From positions 227,798 to 291,797 of the forward strand of contig NZ_JAUXMX010000007.1 in the NCBI RefSeq assembly GCF_030683065.1: a stretch of DNA of 64,000 bases, given 5' to 3'. The notes under the pieces were generated by a model. That model had not been told where the DNA came from and did no database searches. It was given only the letters and a program-made list of their open reading frames with translations. This DNA is from Pseudomonas sp. Lineage in GTDB: Bacteria > Pseudomonadota > Gammaproteobacteria > Pseudomonadales > Pseudomonadaceae. A program made the position numbers and the translations under genes. The number at the start of each line of letters is the position of its first letter. Position 1 is the stretch's first letter. Of this stretch, positions 57,933-64,000 are shown piece after piece.

Positions 57933-57941
57933 GAGGCTGCC

Positions 57942-59051
57942 ATGTTTCCGGTCATGAATTCCGCACACAAGCTCAATGGCATCGCGTTCATTCTGATGCT
58001 CGGCGTGATGCTGATCTATTCGCTGCCCAGGGTGGCGAGCTTCGGCAAAGCCCAGTCATGGGCCGATGCCGCCGAGCTGTTTATGGGCGGCCAGTTGCTG
58101 CGCCAGTTCGAGGACTACTACGACAAGGGGTTTTTCCTGCGCGATCCGTCCATCGAGCTGTGGGCCAGTGGCCAATACCTGCTGTTCCGCGAAGGCAGCA
58201 GCGGTGTGGTGCTGGGTCGCGAGGGCTGGTTGTTCAGCAATGAGGAGTACCGCCTGCCGAATGCTTATCAGCAGGCGTTAAGCAGCAACGTGGCGAAGAT
58301 CGCCGAAGTGGAGAAAACCCTCAAGGCACACAACAAGCGCCTGATCCTGCTGCCGCTGCCGATGAAGCTGGATGTCTACGCGGAGTACGCCACGCGCGCC
58401 CCGGACAATCGCTCGCGGCGGCTCTACGACGACTTCATCAGCCAGTTGCGCGGCAGCCGGATCGAGGCGACGTCATTGCGTGCAACCTTCTTCGCCCACA
58501 AGGACCGGCAGCCGCTGTTCCTCAGGACCGATACCCACTGGTCGCCCTTCGGTGCCCGCCTGGCCGCCCGGGAACTGGCCCGCCAGCATCCCGAACTGAT
58601 CGGCCGCGCCGCCTACAGCTCGCGCCAGGTCGCCGAAAGACAGTTGGCTGGCGACCTGAGCAACTACTTGCAGTTCAACCGCGAACTGGCCCCGGAACAC
58701 TTCCGGCCCAGCCCACTGGCAGTCTTCGAAACCCTCAAGGATAACCAGGAGGTCAGCGCCGACAGCCTGTTCGGCGAAGCCGAGCAGCCGATCATGCTGG
58801 TCGGCTCCAGTTACACCAAGATCGACGACTGGAACTTCCAGGGCTTTCTCAAGGAGTCGCTGAAGAGCGACCTGCAGACCACCGCCGTCGAGGCACGCGG
58901 CCCCTACTACGCCATGCAGCAATTCCTCCAGGGCGGTCAACTGCGAGACCCCGCGATCACCACGGTGATCTGGGAGTTCCCGCTGCGCACCTTGCTCAGC
59001 GAGGAACCAACCACCAGTGGCTGGCAAGTAGCCGCCAATCAATTCTTCTGA
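57942..59051 (+). CDS. algJ: Alginate O-acetyltransferase AlgJ
   Basis: Periplasmic, membrane-anchored SGNH-like acetylase acting with AlgI and AlgF. The 369-residue protein has an N-terminal anchor (GIAFILMLGVMLIYSL) and the catalytic residues Asp197 and His199 (RTDTHWSP) and Ser290 (GSSYTK). It lacks the C-terminal carbohydrate-binding module of AlgX, which supports the AlgJ call. AGGAGG lies 5 bases before the ATG. Confidence 0.93.
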   Translation: MFPVMNSAHKLNGIAFILMLGVMLIYSLPRVASFGKAQSWADAAELFMGGQLLRQFEDYYDKGFFLRDPSIELWASGQYLLFREGSSGVVLGREGWLFSNEEYRLPNAYQQALSSNVAKIAEVEKTLKAHNKRLILLPLPMKLDVYAEYATRAPDNRSRRLYDDFISQLRGSRIEATSLRATFFAHKDRQPLFLRTDTHWSPFGARLAARELARQHPELIGRAAYSSRQVAERQLAGDLSNYLQFNRELAPEHFRPSPLAVFETLKDNQEVSADSLFGEAEQPIMLVGSSYTKIDDWNFQGFLKESLKSDLQTTAVEARGPYYAMQQFLQGGQLRDPAITTVIWEFPLRTLLSEEPTTSGWQVAANQFF

Positions 59052-59063
59052 GGAGCATCCGCC

Positions 59064-59717
59064 ATGAAGCGCTTTTTGCTTGTTGCTTTACACAGCCTGC
59101 CAATCGTCCTAGTCCTGCTCGGGGCGATCAAAGCCCATGCCCAGGATGGCAACGCCGCCCTCTATGACGCCGTGGCGCCAGCCGGCTCGGCTTACATTCG
59201 CACGCTCAACCTGGCGCCCGGCGTTGCCGAAATGATGGTCAGCGGCAAGACGGCCGCGCAGAAAATCAATGGCGGCCAACTTGGCAACTACCTGTTCGTC
59301 GCCCCTGGCGCGCAAAAGGTGACGGTCAACCAAAGCAGCCTGGAACTCAACCTGCAGGCAAAATCGGCGCTAACCCTGGTCTACGATGGCAGCAGCCTGC
59401 TGCAGATCGCCGACAATTATGTCGAGGACACCAAGAAAGCCCAGATTGCCTTCTACAACCTCACCGACCAACCGCTGGCCCTCAAGACCCTTGACGGCAA
59501 ACACGCCATCGTTGACGGCGTGACGCCCAACCAGACGGGCACACGCATGGTCAACGAGATCAAGATCGGCTTCGCTGCCTACGCGGGCGAGCGCAACGTC
59601 GCCCAGTTCAGCGAACTGTTTCTGAAGAAGGGCCGCTCCTACTCTTACGTGGTTATTGCGCAAGGTAGCGGCTACCGCACCATCGGCCTGATGAACGGCC
59701 TGGACAGCATCAAGTAG
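59064..59717 (+). CDS. algF: Alginate O-acetylation protein AlgF
   Basis: Periplasmic adaptor of the acetylation complex with no enzymatic motif. The 217-residue protein has a signal peptide (LLVALHSLPIVLVLLGAIKAHAQ) and two beta-rich domains (NGAALYDAVAPAGSAY-like start, QIAFYNLTDQPLALKTLDG in the second) matching AlgF in length and arrangement. It lies between algJ and algX by 12 and 6 bases. Confidence 0.9.
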   Translation: MKRFLLVALHSLPIVLVLLGAIKAHAQDGNAALYDAVAPAGSAYIRTLNLAPGVAEMMVSGKTAAQKINGGQLGNYLFVAPGAQKVTVNQSSLELNLQAKSALTLVYDGSSLLQIADNYVEDTKKAQIAFYNLTDQPLALKTLDGKHAIVDGVTPNQTGTRMVNEIKIGFAAYAGERNVAQFSELFLKKGRSYSYVVIAQGSGYRTIGLMNGLDSIK

Positions 59718-59723
59718 CCGCCC

Positions 59724-61112
59724 ATGAAGAAGCCCAGCCTATTCCTCGCCAGCCTTCTGCTGCTCGCTGCCCCCGTCCTGCGCGCTGCGGTCGAGCCACC
59801 GTGCGAGCTTGACTGCCTGCTCTGTCCAGGGCTGGCGGACGACGCGCAGTATGCCGAAGGCATCATGAAATCGATGAAGCACATCGCCCCGGGCAAGGAC
59901 AGCTGGCTGTTCCGCTCGGAGGTCGACCTGAGCAACCAGTTCGGCATCCCGCCGGCGATGCAGCCGCAGTTCAAACGCCTGATCCAGGCCTTCGCCGCCA
60001 AGAACGTACAGGTGGTGATTGCCGTGCAACCGACCCGCGGCATGATGCACCGCGACAAGGTACGGGCCGACCGCGCCTACGGTTTCGACTTTGCCACTGC
60101 GCGGCGTAACCTGGCGAGCTTCCTTGCCCAGTTACGGGCTGGCGGGGCACTGGTGCCAGACATCCTGCCGCTGGTGGACACCCCGCCGCAGCCAGACTAC
60201 TTCTTCCGCCGTGACCATCACTGGACACCGCACGGCGCCCAAGTTACCGCGCGCATCGTCGCCGACGCAGTGCAGCAGCAAGCCTTCTTCGCCGAGCTTA
60301 CGAAGAAGAGCTACCGCACCGAACCCAGCGTCATGGTGCCCAAGGACGGCACCATGAGCCGCGCACTGAAGAAGATCTGCGGCAACAACTACGGCTTCCA
60401 GTACGTGCGCGGCTTCCAGACCGTACCGGCGGGCGACGACTTGAGTTCGCTGTTCGAGGAGGAGTCGACCCCCGAGGTGATTCTGGTCGGCACCAGCAAC
60501 TCGGCCAGCCGCGACGACGACACCAAGAACTACAACTTCGACGGCTACCTCAAGGAGTACCTCGGCATCGACATCCTCAACCTGGCGCTACCCGGCGCTG
60601 GCCAGGAAGGCGCGCTGCTTAATTACCTGCAATCGGCCGACTACTCGCCGGATGCACCGCCGAAAATGATCATCTGGGAGCTGCCAGCCAGCTTCCGCCT
60701 GGAAGACCCGCTGCTCTACCGCCAGCTGCTGCCGGCCATCCAGGGCGGCTGCGCCAAGGCCGAGGTGCTGGCTAGCAAACAGACCGAGTTACCGCTGCTG
60801 CAGGTCAACCAGCGCATCGAGATCTTCAGCAACAGCGGCGCGCAACGACGCGACCTAGCGGACCTGCCGGGCTTCCTCGATATCCAGCTGAGCGACAAGA
60901 ACCTCAAGGACTTCTACATCATCACCTACTACGACAATGGCCAGCGCGACAAGGTCTGGTACCGCCGCGAGGCGATCGTCGAAGGCGGCCAGTTCTACCT
61001 GCAACTGAGCCAGGCCGAGACCTTGCGCGGCGCCAACCTGCTGTCGGTGTTTTTCGAACCCAGCGAGGCGCTGACCGAGCCCGGCAATGTGGAGATCACC
61101 TTATGTCGCTGA
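59724..61112 (+). CDS. algX: Alginate O-acetyltransferase AlgX
   Basis: Periplasmic SGNH acetyltransferase that acts on the polymer before export. The 462-residue protein has a signal peptide, a cysteine-rich segment (CELDCLLCPG), the catalytic Asp164/His166 pair in RRDHHWTP and Ser258 in GTSNS. Its C-terminal ~120 residues form the carbohydrate-binding module missing from AlgJ. In the standard order algX lies between algG and algL; here it follows algF and overlaps algL by 10 bases. Confidence 0.93.
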   Translation: MKKPSLFLASLLLLAAPVLRAAVEPPCELDCLLCPGLADDAQYAEGIMKSMKHIAPGKDSWLFRSEVDLSNQFGIPPAMQPQFKRLIQAFAAKNVQVVIAVQPTRGMMHRDKVRADRAYGFDFATARRNLASFLAQLRAGGALVPDILPLVDTPPQPDYFFRRDHHWTPHGAQVTARIVADAVQQQAFFAELTKKSYRTEPSVMVPKDGTMSRALKKICGNNYGFQYVRGFQTVPAGDDLSSLFEEESTPEVILVGTSNSASRDDDTKNYNFDGYLKEYLGIDILNLALPGAGQEGALLNYLQSADYSPDAPPKMIIWELPASFRLEDPLLYRQLLPAIQGGCAKAEVLASKQTELPLLQVNQRIEIFSNSGAQRRDLADLPGFLDIQLSDKNLKDFYIITYYDNGQRDKVWYRREAIVEGGQFYLQLSQAETLRGANLLSVFFEPSEALTEPGNVEITLCR

Positions 61113-62218
61113 AACCGCAACTCGCCGCGCACTGGCTGGCGACCCTGCTCAGCTGCAGCGCAACCGCCAGCCAGGCCCAATCAATCTGGCCGCCACAGCC
61201 AACCGCGCTGAGCGGCCTGGTCGGCGACTACCACAGCATCACCTGCCCCAAGCAAGTGCCGCCGCCCTACAGCGGCCCGCTGCTGATCGACAGCAAATAT
61301 GACCAGAGCGATGCGAGCAAATCGACCCTGAGTGGCACACAGTCCAGGCAATCGCGAGAAATCTATGCCCGCCTGGGTGAATACAACCGACGCCTGGTGC
61401 AGTTCGCTGACTACTACCTGATGGCCGAACACCCGCAACAGGCTGCCGCCGGCCTGGCCTGCCTCGATCAGTGGCTGCAGGCCTGGGCCGTCGCCGGCGC
61501 CCTGCAAAGCCGCGAGGCGAGCAAGACCGGGATCGCCGCACGCAAGTGGTCGCTGGCGGCCATCGCCTCGACCCTGCTCAAGACCCAGGCGCTGAGTGGC
61601 GGCCAGCCGCAGCTGTCGCCCGAGCAACGGCAGTGGCTGCAGCGCCTGGCCGAGCAGGTGATCGAGGAGTACAGCCCGCGCCAGCAACCCGGTTTCGCCT
61701 ACTTCAACAACCACGATTACTGGGCCGGCTGGGCTGTCGCCGCCACCGGCATGCTGCTCGACAGGCCCGACTACATCGCCTGGGGCGAGCGGATCTTTCG
61801 CCAGGCCCTGGAGCAGATCAGCCCCTCAGCACATGGCGACTACGCCTACCTGCCCAACGAGCTGGCCCGCGGCCGACTGGCCGCCAACTACACCCACTAC
61901 GCCCTGGTGCCGCTGATGCTGCTGGCCGAATCCAGCCACAGCAACGGCCCCGGTCTGTCTGCCGCGGACAGCGCCAAGCTGCAGCAACTGGCCAACTTTG
62001 CCGTGCGCAGCGTACTGGCGGCCGACCGCCTGCCTGAGCTGGACGGCCAGGCCCAGGAAGCGGTGCCGGCACACAAGATGACCTGGCTGCTGCCCTTCCT
62101 CAGCCGCTATCCAGAGCATGTCCTGGCGCGCCAGCTGTACCAGGCTGAAGACCCGAGGGTGGACGCTTACAGCCAGATCGGCGGCCGGATCAAGCCGCTC
62201 TACCCCGCCCTGCCCTGA
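61103..62218 (+). CDS. algL: Alginate lyase AlgL (polysaccharide lyase family 5)
   Basis: Periplasmic mannuronate lyase that clears mislocalised polymer. The 371-residue protein has the PL5 catalytic residues His204 in NNHDYWAGW and Tyr263 in NYTHYALVPL, along with SKYDQSDASKSTL and YLPNELARGRLA. Signal peptide about residues 1-26. It retains the layout of P. aeruginosa AlgL (367 residues). algG follows after 16 bases. Confidence 0.94.
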   Translation: MSLKPQLAAHWLATLLSCSATASQAQSIWPPQPTALSGLVGDYHSITCPKQVPPPYSGPLLIDSKYDQSDASKSTLSGTQSRQSREIYARLGEYNRRLVQFADYYLMAEHPQQAAAGLACLDQWLQAWAVAGALQSREASKTGIAARKWSLAAIASTLLKTQALSGGQPQLSPEQRQWLQRLAEQVIEEYSPRQQPGFAYFNNHDYWAGWAVAATGMLLDRPDYIAWGERIFRQALEQISPSAHGDYAYLPNELARGRLAANYTHYALVPLMLLAESSHSNGPGLSAADSAKLQQLANFAVRSVLAADRLPELDGQAQEAVPAHKMTWLLPFLSRYPEHVLARQLYQAEDPRVDAYSQIGGRIKPLYPALP

Positions 62219-62234
62219 CCTGCGAGGTAACACC

Positions 62235-63728
62235 GTGAACCGTCTCGCTGCATCCTTCTGCACCGTGTTCATCGGCCTGCTGCTGAGCGCGCCCGCACTG
62301 GCCCAAACGCTCTACCGCCACCAGATCGAGGCTCTGCCCAGCCAGCCGCAACAGCAGGCGCTGGCCGAGTTGCTGGCCGACACCGGGGCGAGCGTGGACG
62401 CCGCGCAACTGATCGCCACCCTCCCCAGTGGGCGGGCCAGGGTCAGCCTGGCGCCGATGTTTTCGGCGCAACTCGGCAGCTGGCCATTCGAGTCGCTGGT
62501 CGGCAGCGGCCTGTTCAAGGTCATCGCCGACTACCAGAGCCAGCATCCGCAGGTCCTGCGGGTCGATGCCGGGAGCATAGACCTGGCGCAACTGGAGCGC
62601 GCCGTGGCCAACCCGAAGGTTCTCACCCGGCACAAGGACGGCTTCCTGCTCAGCTACCCGCTACTGATCGGCGCCAAGGCCGCCCTGCTGATCGAAGACA
62701 GTCACCTCTACCTGAACAGCCGCAGCGGCGCGGCGCTGATCAACCTGGGCCAGCTCAGGCTGCAGCGCAGCCACCTGCAGAGCTGGAGCGGCGCGACTGA
62801 GCCAGACCAGCCGCGACTGTTCCGCCCCTTCATCATGGCCTGGGCCGGCAGCCTGACCCTGATCGAGCACTCGAGCCTCACACGCCTCGGCTACAACGCC
62901 CACCTGACCCGCGGCCTGAGTAGCCGACGGAGCCCGCAGCAAGGCGCAGATACCGGCCCGGCGCGCGTACTGATCCGTGACAGCCAGCTGCGCGAAATGG
63001 CCAGCGGTGCCGAACTGCACAATGCCTTGGCCTTGATCGATAACAGCAGTTTTGACGATATCCAGCAGTACGCCATCGACCTGCATGACAGCCGATTTAG
63101 CCTGCGACAGAACCGCATCAGGCAGGTGCACAACCAAAGCGCGATCCGCATCGGCGGCACCAGCAGCGGCGATGTCACGCATAACCTGATCGTCGCCAGT
63201 GGCAAGTCGGCGATCGAGGTGGTGGCGCAATCCGGTGACCTCAGCCTACGCGACAACCTGATCGGTAACAGCGGCAGCAGTGGCATCCGCCTGCAGGATC
63301 GCCCGGCACAGGCCGACGGCCGCTTGCTGTTGACTGGCAACCTGATCGCCAACAGCCATGGCAGCGGCATCGACGCGCAAAACATCTCGGCTGCACTGAT
63401 TATCGGCAACCGCATCAGCGCCTCACCGGAGTACGCCATCAGCCTGCGCAACAGCGGGTCGCAACCCAGCGAAATCGGGCTGTTCAACAACCGGCTGGCG
63501 AGCATCGGCAAATCGATGATCCGCAGCCACGGTGTCACCCGCCTGCAGCTCGGCGGCAACCGTTTCGAGGAACTGGCAGTGAACCAGGTGGTACTGGCCG
63601 GCGACCTGCTACCGGTGCAGAGCCTGCTGCTGGAAACCACGGTGAAACTGGGCTGCATCGCCCGGCTGCAGATCGCTGCCACTGCCCAGGCCAGTGCGCC
63701 GCCGCCCAGGACCGCGCGCTGCGACTAG
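62235..63728 (+). CDS. algG: AlgG-like mannuronan C5-epimerase with altered active site
   Basis: Periplasmic right-handed beta-helix protein; AlgG converts mannuronate to guluronate in the polymer. The 497-residue protein (PAO1 AlgG about 543) has a signal peptide and AlgG landmarks such as LFRPFIMAWAGSLTLIE. The DPHD motif reads DLHD (Asp282-Leu283-His284-Asp285). Aligning by eye with AlgG from memory, the position of the catalytic Arg345 falls on Gly307/308. The base histidine is kept. The protein could be a poor or inactive epimerase, or a polymer guard. GTG start with GAGGT upstream. Last gene of the operon. Confidence 0.85.
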   Translation: MNRLAASFCTVFIGLLLSAPALAQTLYRHQIEALPSQPQQQALAELLADTGASVDAAQLIATLPSGRARVSLAPMFSAQLGSWPFESLVGSGLFKVIADYQSQHPQVLRVDAGSIDLAQLERAVANPKVLTRHKDGFLLSYPLLIGAKAALLIEDSHLYLNSRSGAALINLGQLRLQRSHLQSWSGATEPDQPRLFRPFIMAWAGSLTLIEHSSLTRLGYNAHLTRGLSSRRSPQQGADTGPARVLIRDSQLREMASGAELHNALALIDNSSFDDIQQYAIDLHDSRFSLRQNRIRQVHNQSAIRIGGTSSGDVTHNLIVASGKSAIEVVAQSGDLSLRDNLIGNSGSSGIRLQDRPAQADGRLLLTGNLIANSHGSGIDAQNISAALIIGNRISASPEYAISLRNSGSQPSEIGLFNNRLASIGKSMIRSHGVTRLQLGGNRFEELAVNQVVLAGDLLPVQSLLLETTVKLGCIARLQIAATAQASAPPPRTARCD

Positions 63729-63806
63729 GCAGCGGGTTAAGCGGAAATCCCGCTGGCGGGTTGAGGCGCAGCGCCCTGCCATGACTCACGGATACAATCG
63801 CGCAAT

Positions 63807-63839
63807 GGGTACATCGCCCACAAAAAAGGCTATGTACCC
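63807..63839. repeat. Inverted repeat GGGTACAT / ATGTACCC downstream of algG
   Basis: GGGTACAT (63807-63814) pairs with ATGTACCC (63832-63839) around a 17-base loop containing a run of six A. It could act as the end of the alginate transcript. Confidence 0.6.
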
Positions 63840-63866
63840 GCTATGTGTTGCATGCAGCAATGCCCT

Positions 63867-63938
63867 GTAGGAGCCAGCTTGCTGGCGATGCTGTTGCATG
63901 GGCTTGCTGGCCCGGATCGCCAGCAAGCTGGCTCCTAC
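63867..63938. repeat. REPIN: two perfect inverted REP elements
   Basis: Two identical 23-base REPs in opposite orientation, 63867-63889 and 63916-63938, with core CCAGCTTGCTGG, separated by 26 bases. Single related copies lie at 12834-12856 and 27438-27460. Paired REPs of this kind are mobilised by RAYT transposases, which are not encoded in the window. Confidence 0.9.
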
Positions 63939-64000
63939 AGACGCGTCTGCCTTTTTACTGGTCATCTCTCCTGAGGTGCTGTCAGCGCAAGTCGTGCAAC

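Larger units (their letters stand above)
63729..64000 (+). other. Non-coding end of the window
   Basis: No gene seen. It holds an inverted repeat (63807-63839) and a REPIN (63867-63938). Confidence 0.6.

Noticed and set aside
59724..61112. Second AlgJ rather than AlgX
   Set aside because: It has a cleavable signal instead of a membrane anchor and a C-terminal domain of about 120 residues after the SGNH core, as AlgX does.

Overview
The window is about 64 kb of high-GC gammaproteobacterial chromosome and looks like a Pseudomonas. The evidence is a medium-chain-length PHA locus of the pseudomonad type (phaC1-phaZ-phaC2-phaD with divergent phaF-phaI), an EstA-type esterase autotransporter, a complete alginate biosynthesis operon, and pseudomonad REP repeats with a CCAGCTTGCTGG core. 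From memory, the order ponA, maeB, M48 protease, nuclease, rpmE, priA, argS, SPOR protein, hslVU, DUF971, pha, ubiEJB, hisIE, tatABC, rsmE closely follows P. aeruginosa PAO1 around PA5045-PA5073. No rRNA, tRNA, insertion sequence, prophage or CRISPR array was seen.

Layout. 1-12.8 kb is housekeeping: the 3' part of ponA, then leftward maeB, M48 lipoprotein protease, secreted nuclease and rpmE, then rightward priA, argS, a SPOR protein and the HslVU protease. 12.9-20.8 kb is the PHA region: DUF971, two class II PHA synthases flanking the depolymerase, the TetR regulator PhaD, and leftward phasins PhaF/PhaI plus a small PHA-system protein. A good -24/-12 (RpoN) promoter precedes phaC1. 21-27.4 kb is ubiE-ubiJ-ubiB, then hisI-hisE-tatABC-rsmE and a UPF0158 gene. 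27.5-33.5 kb holds a Cache-type two-component system, dtd-pip, a small lipoprotein and estA.

33.6-42.3 kb is histidine utilisation by the formylglutamate route: leftward hutC-hutD and hutU-hutH-hutI-hutG, with rightward hutF. Two TGTATATACA palindromes, upstream of hutU and between hutC and hutF, are likely HutC operators. No histidine or urocanate transporter is present. 42.5-47.4 kb carries a lipocalin, a small lipoprotein, a DUF924 protein, fbp, a 7TM-GGDEF diguanylate cyclase and a YkgJ-type cysteine-cluster protein.

48.1-63.7 kb is the most interesting part: a full set of twelve alginate genes on one strand in an unusual order, algD-algA-alg8-alg44-algK-algE-algI-algJ-algF-algX-algL-algG. 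The textbook Pseudomonas/Azotobacter order is algD-8-44-K-E-G-X-L-I-J-F-A. Here algA sits second and the O-acetylation genes algIJF come before algX-algL-algG. The precursor, polymerisation, c-di-GMP control, acetylation, lyase and export functions keep their key residues. The last gene, the AlgG-like C5-epimerase, has DLHD in place of DPHD and, by eye, lacks the catalytic arginine. AlgK lacks a lipobox. The product may therefore be an acetylated, poorly epimerised mannuronan. The operon is preceded by about 635 bases of AT-richer non-coding sequence and followed by a REPIN.
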